Numbered from the stretch's first letter, positions 9,869-19,405 are shown. The stretch: DNA of 64,000 nt from Methanosarcina sp. DH2 (GCF_020804225.1 NZ_WJBI01000001.1:247773-311772); one strand, 5' to 3'. Program-made: numbers and translations. The notes: a model not told the origin generated them from the letters alone.

Positions 9869-10248
9869 AACGAAGAAAGATAAACCACAACTTGAAAATG
9901 TAGTCTAAACTACAGACATTAAAAGTCATCAAAAAGCTGATAGGTTATCAAAAGATGCCATAAAAACAATTTGATTAGATGTTTGCAGCCTGAGATGGTA
10001 TTTGTAGTCCAGAGATTTGATTTAAAACCCGGAAAGTGGAGAATCTCAGGAAAAGTAAACTAACGTTGACAGAAGTAAACTGAGGTTGACAGATTATTGT
10101 AGCCGGAAAGACATTTTTTGTTTCGAGCCGAGATGTTTTTCCCAATCCAGTTTTCAGTCCCGATTTGATTTTTCGTCTAGTTCCGGCTTCAGTCTTATGT
10201 TTCGAACAGATGCTGCTTCTATTTTAAAGGATAATATTCTGTGGACAA
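9869..10248. other. Convergent intergenic region with a 20-bp direct repeat
   Basis: No supported gene. A 20-bp unit is duplicated head to tail at 10054-10073 and 10074-10093 (agtaaact[aa/ga][c/g]gttgacaga). Confidence 0.6.
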
Positions 10249-11034
10249 TTATATTGTCTCCAGGAGTCTGGATGTATCTTTATAATATAGAAAAAGCTCT
10301 TCACACCATTTAAGTGCACTTTCATCAAAGCTCATCAACCGCTGATGGTCAAACTTTCCTTTTTTATCAAAGAGTACAAGTGAACAGAAACGTTCTGTTA
10401 CGACGTCTTTAAGGGTTACGTTCCTATCACAGATGTAGATTGTCGTATTTTTTGATTCCACGAGAGTCTTCAGGTCTTCAAAATAGTCTTTTTTCATTCT
10501 ATCAAAGACCGGCTCTGTCAGGATAAGGCACATCTCCGCTCCTTTTCTTACGAGCTCGGAGTATATTTCAATATGGAGAGGATTGAAGTATGAAAGAAAC
10601 ATTTTTATATGTTTTGACTCGAGCAGGTTATTTTTGAAGTCTTCAGGGACTTCAAAAAGCCGGTTAAGGTCGGCCTCAAGCATGAAGTAATTTCCGAGTT
10701 CGTCTATCCTGTTAAGAAGGTGTTCAGGGATTGCGGTAAAATCATGGTTAATCCAGTAATCATAGTTTTCCTCAAAAACTCTAACCGTATCCAGAAGAGG
10801 CTCCATCTTCTCGACAACTATTTCTCCCATATCCGAGAGCCTGTAGGTATTTCTGTCATCCTGTACTATCAGGCGCCCTTCCTTTAACTTCTTTATCTGG
10901 GGCATAATTGAAGTCGAATTCACGTTAAGGGCTGTTTTTATTTCGTCGCCTGTCTTGGGCCCTTCTTCCAGAAGGAGCAATACGTCTTTCCTTTTTTCAG
11001 ATAGGAACGCCAGGTCAATAAGTGATATTTTCAT
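10249..11034 (-). CDS. Winged-helix regulator of the FilR1/methanogen regulator family
   Basis: A 261-residue DNA-binding protein typical of methanogens. Residues about 5-80 form a winged helix (EKRKDVLLLLEEGPKTGDEIKTALNVNSTSIMPQIKKL, written here as the helix-turn-helix run). The rest matches the middle domain named after FilR1 (formerly DUF1724), with the pattern of a C-terminal FDHQRLMSFDESALKWCEELFLYY block. In Methanosarcina this family includes the Msr regulators of methanol and methylsulfide methyltransferase genes. That makes a role in methylotrophic control possible, but no target can be named. It is encoded alone, convergent with the two-component genes. Confidence 0.8.
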   Translation of the reverse strand: MKISLIDLAFLSEKRKDVLLLLEEGPKTGDEIKTALNVNSTSIMPQIKKLKEGRLIVQDDRNTYRLSDMGEIVVEKMEPLLDTVRVFEENYDYWINHDFTAIPEHLLNRIDELGNYFMLEADLNRLFEVPEDFKNNLLESKHIKMFLSYFNPLHIEIYSELVRKGAEMCLILTEPVFDRMKKDYFEDLKTLVESKNTTIYICDRNVTLKDVVTERFCSLVLFDKKGKFDHQRLMSFDESALKWCEELFLYYKDTSRLLETI

Positions 11035-11812
11035 TTTATTCCATCTCCCCTAGAAGCTTCTTAAGTATGACGGAGGGGTTTCTCCTTCATTCCTTTTCAG
11101 GAAGCAACTTTTATTGGCAAAAGTCCTTTCTTTCTCCCAGGAGAAAACCGTAAAGGGGACTTAGTGCAACACTCATGCGCTACTTTTCCGTTGATTGCTT
11201 ATATTTTTTTCCAAAAATTACTTACTTTCTTAAAGTTAAGCTCCTTTCCCTTCCTTTTTTACCCAATTTCCTTTCTGTTTTTAATGGATCTTTTAACTCA
11301 TTTTCCTTTACTTTTTATCCGGATTTCCAAATATGGTCTTTTTAAATCTTCTTCTCGCTTTTCGGGTTCCATCTTTTGCTTATTTCTCGTTTTAAACCTT
11401 CTCGCCCGCAGTCAGTACATAATTGATATTTTTAGTGCTAATTTTTTTTATAGCAAAGATATTTAGCCTTATCCGGCCGCTTAACTCTGCATTGTACTTT
11501 TTATTTTTAATAGGGATGCTCCTGCGCCTTTAAAAGCAGTCCTGTAAGAAATATTAAGATACGATACTGCAATAAAAATCAGATCTCATGTAAATCTCCC
11601 TGATCCACCGCTATCACTGCCTCAGAGGAAATTTATTCTCACGGATTTCACGAAAATCAGCTACGTCGAGAGCCTACTATTCTGAATATCTTTCAGGTAT
11701 TTAAAAAATATCGGTGCAGATATAGTAAGTACTGGATAACAAGCCTGTCCCGGCAGATAAAGTCTCTTCAGGAAACAGGACTGGAGCAAAGATAGGTAAT
11801 TTTGGATAAAAG
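11035..11812. other. Long intergenic region, no gene supported
   Basis: The open frame near 11164-11466 is pyrimidine-rich, low-complexity and without a ribosome-binding site, so I do not call it. The region should hold the promoter of the FilR1-type regulator. No repeat or structure of note was seen. Confidence 0.5.
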
Positions 11813-11841
11813 GAAAAAAACCTCCTGCCTGGGGCAGAAGG
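11813..11841 (-). terminator. Terminator of the hydrogenase-related operon
   Basis: On the minus strand a 9-bp stem (CCTTCTGCC / GGCAGGAGG, one G-U pair) with a 3-nt loop is followed by seven Ts. It lies just beyond the stop of the last gene of the operon. Confidence 0.75.
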
Positions 11842-11851
11842 AATTCTCTGG

Positions 11852-12364
11852 TTAATTTCTGGCTTTCTTGACAAGGGCAAAAATCCCTTGCAGGATTTCT
11901 TTCGGAGATGGCGGGTTCCCGGGAATTTTCAGATCCACGGGCAGGATTTTATCAACCCCACCCAGTACGGCGTAAGAACCTTTAAAGATCCCGCCGTCAC
12001 AGGCATCGTCTCCTACTGCTACTACAAACTTTGGGGAGGGCATGGCTTCATAGGTTTTTTTCACTGCTTCAGCCATGTTCAGGGTGACTGCTCCTGTAAC
12101 AAGGAGGACATCAGCATGCCTCGGGGATGCTACGAAAGAGATTCCGAATCTTTCAACATCATAATGAGGGTTTCCGAGGTTTGAGATCTCAATCTCTGTG
12201 GAGTTGTCACTGCCTGAGTCCAGTTCGCGGATGGCAAGGCTGTGCCCGAAAACTTTCGGGATCTCTTTTTTTATTTCTGCTCCAAGGGCTTCCAATTCTT
12301 CATCCCGGAATTCAAAGGTCTCCGTAACTTTCGGGCGGAGGAAGAGGGAAAGAGGGTTTACCAT
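11852..12364 (-). CDS. NuoB/HyfI-like small subunit lacking Fe-S cluster cysteines
   Basis: About 170 residues with the fold signature of the group 4 hydrogenase small subunit / complex I NuoB: VLLVTGAVTLNMAEAV, VAVGDDACDGGIFKGSYAVLGGVDKILPVD and PGNPPSP. In redox-active relatives a CxGC or CC pair and two later Cys bind the [4Fe-4S] cluster nearest the active site. Here the first site reads SGSDNSTEIEI and the last reads PGN in place of PGC, so only one Cys remains in the whole protein. The protein should not bind that cluster. ATG at 12364 is preferred over 12370 because GAGG sits 7 nt before it. It is the last gene of the operon, 36 bp after the NuoCD-like gene. Confidence 0.8.
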   Translation of the reverse strand: MVNPLSLFLRPKVTETFEFRDEELEALGAEIKKEIPKVFGHSLAIRELDSGSDNSTEIEISNLGNPHYDVERFGISFVASPRHADVLLVTGAVTLNMAEAVKKTYEAMPSPKFVVAVGDDACDGGIFKGSYAVLGGVDKILPVDLKIPGNPPSPKEILQGIFALVKKARN

Positions 12365-12400
12365 AATCATACCTCAATATGTTTCTTTAGTTCTCCGAGT

Positions 12401-14038
12401 TCAAAGGTCAGTTCCTGCATATGAAAGGTTAAGGCTTTTGTTTATCAGGGGGAAATCAGGAACAATATTCCCTATAACTGCATGTTCTATAGCCTGCCAG
12501 TTACAGAAAGATGCGGTTCTTATTTTATAGCGGTCAACAAGCCCGTTTTTCAGATAGATCCAGTGCAGGTTCTGTCCCCTTGGAGCTTCTACGAGGGCAA
12601 GAGAGTATCCTGTGGCGCCAGAGCCGCTGATTTCTCCTGAACTCTGCCCGGCGTATCCATCATATTCTGCGCTTTCAGCAAATACGGGGCCCTGTTGAAA
12701 GTTTTCTGCGAGGCGCAGGATCAGGCCTGCAGATGCACGGATCTCATCAGCTTTCACCTCAAAACGGGAAAGGACATCTCCTCTTTTTCTTACCGAAGGT
12801 TCCGGAGCAAAGTCCCTGTAAGCTCCATAGGGCCTGTCAAGCCGTGTGTCGGCAGGATAGCCTGAAGCCCTTGCAAGAGGGCCTGTAAGGTTAAGCGGAG
12901 ATACAAGTTCCTTTTTTATTATGCCTGTAGTCGCAAACCTGTCGATCAGTGAAGATGAAGAAATTGCCCTGTCATAAGCAGACTCGAATGCCCTGGAAAA
13001 CTTCTCAAGGAAGGCAGGAAGGTCTTTCAGAAGGGAATCCGGGACATCTTTTTTCAATCCTCCGGGAATGGTCATTCCGCGCAGGAACCTTGACCCTGTC
13101 AGTTTTTCGTTTTGCCTGAGCACTTCTTCTCTTAGCATAAAGAAAGGGCTTGCCACAAGAGCGAAACCCACATCTACAGCCATTCCGGCAAGGTCTCCCA
13201 GCAGGGAATAGGTGCGTTCGAGCTCAAGCATTATTGCCCGCAGACGTTCTGCCCTTTCAGGTATGTTTATTCCGCAAACCTGTTCCACTGCCATACAGAA
13301 CCCTGTTGCATTTGCCATACTCTCGTCTCCGCTCACGGCTTCAGCAAGAGCGACACATTCTGAGGGTTTTTTTCCTTCAACCAGTTTCTCTATTCCCCTG
13401 TGCTTATAAAAAAGCCGGATTTCCAGGCTGAATATAGGCTCTCCTATAACACTGAACCTGAAATGCCCGGGCTCAATTATTCCGGCATGCACAGGCCCTA
13501 CAGGGATCTGGTATACACCCTCACCTTTGACTTGCCTGAATTTGTATTCCCTGCCAGATGTTTCAGTCGGACGGATCGGCCCGTTTTTGAAAGCCTTTTG
13601 CAGGGGATGGAAGCCTTCAGGATAGCACTCGTGCAAAAAGAGCCTTCTGGTATCAAATGCACCTGTAAAATCAAGCCCGAATCCGTCCCTTACTTCCCTC
13701 TCAAACCAGGAGGCTGATGGGAATATTTCTGCAACTGAGGTAACCTTTTTTCCTCTCACTGCCTCCCGGACAAGTACAAGGGCAGGTGCCCGGCCTGCCT
13801 GTTTGAAAACATAAAAGAGGGTAAAACCCTCCTTTTTCTCAAAGTCTTCTGCGCAGAAGAGCCCTATCAGGCTGAACTTTCTTTCCGCAAGCGAAGGAGA
13901 GATATCCTTAAACCCGGTTTCCGAAACCTTCAGGTATATCTCGTTTTCACGGGCATTGAGCAGTTCGGGCTCCTCTCCTGCTATGCTCGAAACCATTGAA
14001 AGCAAATCCGTTGCATCCTTATTTATTTTAATATCCAT
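12401..14038 (-). CDS. NuoCD/HyfG-like large subunit without NiFe-site cysteines
   Basis: A fused 30-kDa (NuoC) and 49-kDa (NuoD) homologue of 545 residues. The NuoC part carries the signature ASWFEREVRDGFGLDFTG. The NuoD part carries HRGIEKLVEGKKPSE and SGDESMANATGFCMAVE. In [NiFe] hydrogenases the N-terminal site is RICGICS; here it is AEAVSGDES. The C-terminal site is DPCxxC; here it is NLSYAGTDL. No CxxC motif is present anywhere, so no NiFe centre is possible. ATG 14038 is chosen over the longer frame because GGGAGGGG lies 8 nt upstream and because the longer frame overlaps the previous gene. It must act as a structural or quinone-site-like subunit in the complex. Confidence 0.82.
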   Translation of the reverse strand: MDIKINKDATDLLSMVSSIAGEEPELLNARENEIYLKVSETGFKDISPSLAERKFSLIGLFCAEDFEKKEGFTLFYVFKQAGRAPALVLVREAVRGKKVTSVAEIFPSASWFEREVRDGFGLDFTGAFDTRRLFLHECYPEGFHPLQKAFKNGPIRPTETSGREYKFRQVKGEGVYQIPVGPVHAGIIEPGHFRFSVIGEPIFSLEIRLFYKHRGIEKLVEGKKPSECVALAEAVSGDESMANATGFCMAVEQVCGINIPERAERLRAIMLELERTYSLLGDLAGMAVDVGFALVASPFFMLREEVLRQNEKLTGSRFLRGMTIPGGLKKDVPDSLLKDLPAFLEKFSRAFESAYDRAISSSSLIDRFATTGIIKKELVSPLNLTGPLARASGYPADTRLDRPYGAYRDFAPEPSVRKRGDVLSRFEVKADEIRASAGLILRLAENFQQGPVFAESAEYDGYAGQSSGEISGSGATGYSLALVEAPRGQNLHWIYLKNGLVDRYKIRTASFCNWQAIEHAVIGNIVPDFPLINKSLNLSYAGTDL

Positions 14039-14054
14039 ATGCACTGCCCCTCCC

Positions 14055-15608
14055 TTAAACATACCCGAGTTCAAGAATTATCGCATTAAGCAGATCCCTC
14101 AATGAATCCGGGAAATAAAAGCCAAGGGCAAGGGCAAGAGCCAGCATGAAAATTGCTGGAACCCTCATTCCATTTCTTACCATATATTGTCCCGGAAGTC
14201 TGTCTTTTTCACGACCTGCTTTCACGATGACGTTTTCCAGTTCAATTTCTCCTGTTCCTGCAAGAGTCCTGGTTATTTGCCTGTGGTCCTCTTCTTCGTT
14301 CTCTTCCTCCTCTACAGTCACTTTTGAGAAGGCTTTCAACAGGAAGTTTGCAAAGGACGCAGCTGCAAGGATGAGCGTTAGCAGCACTATAAGGGTCAGG
14401 TAGGGAGAAATTGCCGCGCTTTCCAGCAGGATGAAAAATTTTGCCGGAAAGAGGGGAAAAGGTGGCATTCCTACGATTGCAATGCTCCCAAGGATCAGGC
14501 CCCAGGCTGCCCTGGGCTGGAGTTTAAAGACATCCTTCATATCTTCACGCATGTTGCTTCTGTATTGCCTGTGCAGGATGCCTGCGGAAAACAGCAGGGT
14601 TTCCTTTACCAGGACATGGACGAGCATGTAAAAAAGAGTCCAGAAAAGGGCAAGAGGAGTTCCTATCCCTATTCCTATGAGGAGAAGGCCCATGTGCTCG
14701 ACACTTGAAAAAGCGATCAACCTCTTTAAATTCCTCTGCTGGAGCATGCTGAATGAAGCAAGAGCAATTGAAAAAACCCCTGCTGCAATCAGGATAGAAG
14801 ATGCCTGTGGGGCTGCACTGCTCTCTCTGAGCAGGGCATACATCCTGATAATGCCATAGATTCCCAGGTTCTGCATTAGACCCGAAAGAATTGCACTTAC
14901 CGAAGGTGCCCTCGCATAGGCGTCCGGGAGCCAGGTGTGGAAAGGAGCTACCCCTGCTTTTGCCCCGAAGCCTATGAACATGAATGTGAAGCTTGCAAGG
15001 AGAAGGGCAGGAGAAAACTCGGAAGCATGAACTGCCAGTTCTGTCCAGTTGAGGGTGCCCTCTCCGAGGGTCTGTTCCGAGAGGGTGAAGAGGAAAATCA
15101 GCCCCAGGAAAGCAAAGAGCATGGCTCCGGAGACTATGAAGACGTACTTTAAGGCGGCATCGATATTTTCCCTTGCCGAGAGAATTGCAACAAGCATGGC
15201 AGCGCAGACCGTTGTAAGTTCTGCAAATATCCAGAAGAGTGCCAGGTTATCTGAGAAGAGCGCAACAGTGGCTGTGACAAGCAGGAGATTGAAGGCAAGA
15301 TAGAAGGTCTTCAGGTTCTTGGGGTCAAGTTCTCCGGCTTCCATAAGGCTGTCAGTATACCCTTTTGCATAGAAGGCTGCAGCAGAGAATCCCAGCGCCG
15401 TTATCAGTTCCACGTAAAGATTAAGGTGATCCAGATAGAGAGATTCTCCGAGCCTTCCAGGCAGGTCAAAAGTGAGCAGGGCGACGCAGCTCATAATAAG
15501 GTGCAACATTCCGTTTCCTGCGGCAAGCGCATTCATGAGCCTGTGAGACTTTGGAATAAGACCGAGTGCCAGGAATATCCCCATTATTAACAGGTAGTAC
15601 CGGATCAC
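14055..15608 (-). CDS. HyfF/NuoN-like proton-antiporter-type membrane subunit
   Basis: A 517-residue multi-spanning protein of the Mrp antiporter/NuoL-M-N family (HyfF position). Typical segments are FAELTTVCAAMLVAILSA, the GFGAKAGVAPFHTWLPDAY loop with its conserved Lys, and RNLKRLIAFSSVEHMGL. It should form an ion channel subunit. An acidic stretch (EEEENEEEDHR) lies in a loop at about residues 425-436. Its start codon overlaps the stop of the upstream gene (ATGA), which points to coupled translation. Confidence 0.87.
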   Translation of the reverse strand: MIRYYLLIMGIFLALGLIPKSHRLMNALAAGNGMLHLIMSCVALLTFDLPGRLGESLYLDHLNLYVELITALGFSAAAFYAKGYTDSLMEAGELDPKNLKTFYLAFNLLLVTATVALFSDNLALFWIFAELTTVCAAMLVAILSARENIDAALKYVFIVSGAMLFAFLGLIFLFTLSEQTLGEGTLNWTELAVHASEFSPALLLASFTFMFIGFGAKAGVAPFHTWLPDAYARAPSVSAILSGLMQNLGIYGIIRMYALLRESSAAPQASSILIAAGVFSIALASFSMLQQRNLKRLIAFSSVEHMGLLLIGIGIGTPLALFWTLFYMLVHVLVKETLLFSAGILHRQYRSNMREDMKDVFKLQPRAAWGLILGSIAIVGMPPFPLFPAKFFILLESAAISPYLTLIVLLTLILAAASFANFLLKAFSKVTVEEEENEEEDHRQITRTLAGTGEIELENVIVKAGREKDRLPGQYMVRNGMRVPAIFMLALALALGFYFPDSLRDLLNAIILELGYV

Positions 15609-16291
15609 TGGGATTCAACTCCTGTCCAGACCTGCAGTTTTCGGAACTTCTGCCTGTACTCCTCAATGCTCGAATCCATCCCTACAGCCAGAATAGTGGT
15701 CAGCATAACCAGGATGACAAGATCGATTATAATCAGGACTTCGATGATAAAGGGAAGCTCGGTCACAAAGAGGCCGAACATCAGGACTCCGTTTTCCATA
15801 CTGAGGTAGCCAAGCGCTTTTGTGACGACCTTTTTTCTGCTGAACATCACAAGCATGCCCATCAGGGTCAGGGAAAGCCCTATTACAGCCCCGAAGAAGA
15901 ATAGTTTCGTTAGAGGCAGGCCTTCGAAGACCTTTGAAAGAAAGGTGTAAGAGAGAAGGATAAGGCCTATGCTCAGCAAAAGAGAGGGCGTTGGCTCAAG
16001 ATATGCAAAGTGAAGGTCTCTTCCGATTTTAATTTTCTCTTCTATTCTGGAGATAAAGTAAGGAATCAGAATCACTTTACTTGCCAGGGTCAGGCCTGCC
16101 AGCAGCAGAAGCTGACTTTTTCCGTCTATCAGGTAGAGGAGAAATGAAACTGCAGCCAGCAGAAAAGACTGGATTGTATATGTGGTGAGGACCGAACTCA
16201 GGTTACGGGTTGAGATGATCAGCCCTGCGCTGATAAGGACAAAAACGAAAAGGATCTTTATTATTCCTTCAAGGAAGAGAGGGTCAATCAT
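15605..16291 (-). CDS. HyfE/NuoK-like membrane subunit
   Basis: A 228-residue protein with about six to seven hydrophobic helices and little soluble sequence, as in HyfE of E. coli hydrogenase 4, which includes a NuoK-like part. It ends in a short charged tail (SSIEEYRQKFRKLQVWTG). It overlaps both neighbours by 4 bp. Position in the order B-C-E-F-G-I supports the name more than sequence motifs do. Confidence 0.78.
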   Translation of the reverse strand: MIDPLFLEGIIKILFVFVLISAGLIISTRNLSSVLTTYTIQSFLLAAVSFLLYLIDGKSQLLLLAGLTLASKVILIPYFISRIEEKIKIGRDLHFAYLEPTPSLLLSIGLILLSYTFLSKVFEGLPLTKLFFFGAVIGLSLTLMGMLVMFSRKKVVTKALGYLSMENGVLMFGLFVTELPFIIEVLIIIDLVILVMLTTILAVGMDSSIEEYRQKFRKLQVWTGVESQ

Positions 16292-17229
16292 GCAAACACC
16301 TCGATAAGGATGGTAAGGGCTGAAAAGAAAAATGCCATCACATAAAATGCAGGAAGCCTGAAGAGCCTCATCTTTGCAAGGGCTGATTCAAAGAGCCCGA
16401 TTATTATTGCGAGCAGCCCTGCCTTCAGGAGGAAGAGAAGAGCTGAAACCGCAATTTTTCCGGCATCTATCTCGGTACTGAGCCCTACCGGAAGGATTGT
16501 GTTAATCAATATCCCCATCAGCAGGAACTGTTTAAGGGCGTGGGCAAGTTCGAGCAGAGCAAGGTTCTTTCCTGTCTGTTCAAGGATCATTGCCTCATTA
16601 ATCATAGTAAGTTCGAGATGTGTCGCCGGGTTGTCTACAGGGAGCCTGCCGGTTTCCACTATTAGAATAATGAAGAGAGAGATCGAGACCAGGACAAGGG
16701 TAGGACTGATAGGAAGTACCGTGCCTGCAGTAAGTGCGAACATCTGGTGCAGGTTCAGGCTTTTCAGGACAAAGGCAAGAGCTGCAAAAGAAATTACCAT
16801 TGTAGGTTCAATTACAGCTGCAAGGCTCATTGACCTTGAACTACCCATGCCTCCGAAAGCGCTTCCTGCATCAAGCCCTCCAAGGGCGGTAAAGAACCTT
16901 TCAAGCGCCAGAAGGTACAGGAAGACAATGATGTTCCCAAGCCCTCCTGCAGGTTCCGGTACAAAGACAAGAGGTACGAAAAGGGAGCAAACTAGCAGAG
17001 TTGAAAGGTTCAGGTAAGGCGTAAACCGCATTATCCAGGAGGATGTAGGGGAATATACTGCTTCCTTTTGCATCAGTTTTCTTAAATCGTAGTAAACCTG
17101 AAAGAGCTTCGGACCCCTTCTTCCCTGGGCGTATGCCTTTACTTTCCGGATCAAGGCCATGTACAGGGGAGCCGCCAGCAGGGCAAAGAGAGGATTTAAG
17201 AGGGCAAAGAGCAGGAACGATATGTTCAT
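16288..17229 (-). CDS. HyfC/NuoH-like membrane subunit
   Basis: A 313-residue membrane protein of the NuoH/HyfC/EchB family, which connects the soluble arm to the ion-pumping arm. The cytoplasmic loop RRGPKLFQVYYDLRKLMQKEAVYSP and ETGRLPVDNPATHLELTMINEAM (given here as landmarks at about 38-62 and 190-215) are characteristic, including the Glu-rich DNPATHLEL region that is typical of the hydrogenase branch. Overlaps both neighbours by 4 bp. Confidence 0.87.
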   Translation of the reverse strand: MNISFLLFALLNPLFALLAAPLYMALIRKVKAYAQGRRGPKLFQVYYDLRKLMQKEAVYSPTSSWIMRFTPYLNLSTLLVCSLFVPLVFVPEPAGGLGNIIVFLYLLALERFFTALGGLDAGSAFGGMGSSRSMSLAAVIEPTMVISFAALAFVLKSLNLHQMFALTAGTVLPISPTLVLVSISLFIILIVETGRLPVDNPATHLELTMINEAMILEQTGKNLALLELAHALKQFLLMGILINTILPVGLSTEIDAGKIAVSALLFLLKAGLLAIIIGLFESALAKMRLFRLPAFYVMAFFFSALTILIEVFA

Positions 17230-19166
17230 ACAAAGCCTCCTGTTGCTATGATCAATACAATGACTGCCAGAAAGGCGTAGAGGACGTAACTATCAAGTTT
17301 TCCGTTCTGCAGTTTTGAGACATATTTTGAAAAGCTCTCGATTGCCCGTGCAGGAGGAATGTAAAGGTACTCTTCAAAGAAACGAAGTAGGCGTATTTCC
17401 ACATTTCCGTTTCTAAAGAGGCTTTCCTGCCTGTCGAAATACTCAGCCCTGTGCACGATCTTTGTCCTGTAAATGTTTTTAAAGATCATCACTAGAGGTT
17501 CGGAAAAGCCTGCAGAGCTGTATTCCATGTAAGGAGCAAGGGTAGGGATTCCGCATCCCCATGTCTCGCTAATCCTGGCAGGGCTTGTTTCTTTTGAACG
17601 GATTATCAGGAATAGGGCTGCGTATATTAACCCGAGCAGAAGCCCCAGCAAAAGCAGGTCCGGAAACTCAATCTCCCAGCCTGCAAGAGAAAGTAGCTGC
17701 TTTGAGAAAAGCCCTCCAAGTATACAGAGGGCTGCAGGTATTGCGGGCCCTATCAACATGTGTTTTGGGACCTCTTTGGCAAGACTGCTCTTTTCCGAGC
17801 GCGGCATGGCAAGACAGGTAATCCCGAAAAGTTTTACGAAAAGGGCAGCTGCCAGCGCTCCTGTAAGGGCAAAGCTTGAGAGGGCAATTATTAGAAACAC
17901 GGTGAGCAGAGGGTTAGTTACTGCAAAAGACTGGAAGAAAGCCTGGTAGAGCAGGAGTTCGCCGGCAAAACCGTTTGTTGGCGGCAGGGCTGCAATCGAG
18001 ACCGAGCCTACCATAAAGAGCGCAGAGGTTGCAGGCATGCTTTTTACAAGCCCTCCGAAGGCTTCGATTTTCCGTGTGCCTGTAGCATGGACTATTGATC
18101 CTGCGCAGAGGAAGAGCAGGCTTTTGAAGAGGGCATGGTTAAAGGCATGGAAACAGGATCCAGCAAGGCTTAACAGTGCGAGGGATTCAAGCCCTTCGAC
18201 CCTGAATATAACATACAGCCCGATTCCTGTGAAAATAATTCCTATGTTTTCAATGCTGCTGTAGGCAAGGAGCCTTTTTATGTCGTTTTCCTTGAGGGCA
18301 TAAATTACTCCGAAAAGGGCTGAAAGGCTGCCTGCTGTAATGATAAGTACTCCCCACCAGAGTTCAGGCGTGGAAACAGAGAGAAGGAAACGCAGGAAGC
18401 CGTAGACTGCAACCTTCAGCATGACTCCGGACATCAGTGCCGAGACACTTGATGGAGCTGCAGGGTGAGCATAGGGCAGCCACTTGTGGAAAGGAACAAG
18501 CCCTGCCTTGACCCCGAAGCCAATAAAAAGAAAGAGGAAAGGGAGAGCCAGCTCACTTGCAGAGTATTCAAGAGGTCCGAATTCGGCAGAGCCTGTCAGC
18601 CTGAAGAGGATTATGAAGCCCAGGAAGAGAAAAGCCGTGCTGATGTTTGTCATCACAAAGTAGAAAAAGCCGGCTTTCTTATTTTCCTCAGAAGAATAAT
18701 CATGAAGCACAAGCAGGAGCGAAGAAAGGGACATTATTTCCCAGAAAATCAGGAAGCCTACCATATTGCCTGCAAGTACAACCATAAGCATGGCAAGGAT
18801 GAAGAGATTTGTCAGGGCTGCCTGCAGGTTTTTCCTGGCTTCGCTTTTAGCATGTTCCACATATTCGATTGAATATATTGAAACTCCGGGAACAACTGCT
18901 GCAATTAACAGGATAAATCCGGCTGCTAACCGGTCTGCAGCAAGGGTAAAGTCCAGTCCAGGAAGATATCTTATGGCTGGAAATACAGGCTCTTTTCCAG
19001 TGTAGAGGATTGCACCTGCAAATCCCAGAAGCAGGACTGATGAGATGAGAGAAAGGCCAAAGGAAGCCTTTCTTGTGTTTTTACTGCGGTACAGGAGAGG
19101 GAGGACAGTTCCGGATATAAGGGCGGCAATTGCACCGTACATTAAGACTTCGAGCAATGTATTCAC
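17226..19166 (-). CDS. HyfB/NuoL-like proton-antiporter-type membrane subunit
   Basis: First gene of the six-gene operon. It encodes 646 residues with about 16 helices of the Mrp antiporter/NuoL family: FWEIMSLSSLLLVL (conserved Glu), GFGVKAGLVPFHKWLPYAHP (conserved Lys), and NDIKRLLAYSSIENIG. Length and order match HyfB of hydrogenase 4. The C-terminal stretch (about 545-646) contains a soluble segment followed by a final helix. It should be one of two ion-translocating units of the complex. Confidence 0.87.
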   Translation of the reverse strand: MNTLLEVLMYGAIAALISGTVLPLLYRSKNTRKASFGLSLISSVLLLGFAGAILYTGKEPVFPAIRYLPGLDFTLAADRLAAGFILLIAAVVPGVSIYSIEYVEHAKSEARKNLQAALTNLFILAMLMVVLAGNMVGFLIFWEIMSLSSLLLVLHDYSSEENKKAGFFYFVMTNISTAFLFLGFIILFRLTGSAEFGPLEYSASELALPFLFLFIGFGVKAGLVPFHKWLPYAHPAAPSSVSALMSGVMLKVAVYGFLRFLLSVSTPELWWGVLIITAGSLSALFGVIYALKENDIKRLLAYSSIENIGIIFTGIGLYVIFRVEGLESLALLSLAGSCFHAFNHALFKSLLFLCAGSIVHATGTRKIEAFGGLVKSMPATSALFMVGSVSIAALPPTNGFAGELLLYQAFFQSFAVTNPLLTVFLIIALSSFALTGALAAALFVKLFGITCLAMPRSEKSSLAKEVPKHMLIGPAIPAALCILGGLFSKQLLSLAGWEIEFPDLLLLGLLLGLIYAALFLIIRSKETSPARISETWGCGIPTLAPYMEYSSAGFSEPLVMIFKNIYRTKIVHRAEYFDRQESLFRNGNVEIRLLRFFEEYLYIPPARAIESFSKYVSKLQNGKLDSYVLYAFLAVIVLIIATGGFV

Positions 19167-19405
19167 TCCTCAAACCGTAATCCGGCAACTAATAGAAAAG
19201 CTGAAAACAGTTTCTCAGTCCTGGCAGAGAGTTCTGGCTTTCCAGCTCCTGCCTCGCTTAAAGCGAAACTTTCGAAATTATCCTCTGTATATGAGATGCT
19301 AGGTTTAGTTCTGTAATTCGTATTGACATTCCACCGTAATTTTCATCCCGGGGTTGCTCTCCCCGGGGACGTTTTTGCCTGATACTTTCTAATATTATAT
19401 AGGTT
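19167..19405 (-). promoter_or_regulatory. Promoter and structured leader of the hydrogenase-related operon
   Basis: A TATA box reading CTATATAATATT on the minus strand lies at 19394-19405, which predicts a leader of about 200 nt. Near the expected 5' end a GC-rich hairpin (7-bp stem 19347-19353 / 19361-19367, loop 7 nt) stands out in an otherwise AT-rich region. This could be a regulatory leader or a stability element. Confidence 0.5.

Noticed and set aside
11164-11466. 100-residue open frame on the plus strand
   Set aside because: Very Phe/Leu-rich from pyrimidine-rich DNA, no ribosome-binding site and no recognisable domain.
12401-14074. Active [NiFe] hydrogenase large subunit
   Set aside because: No CxxC at either end, so the metal site cannot form; called as hydrogenase-related instead.
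14146-15303. Several plus-strand frames within the hydrogenase-related operon
   Set aside because: Shadows of the minus-strand membrane subunits, which have clear homology and coupled starts.
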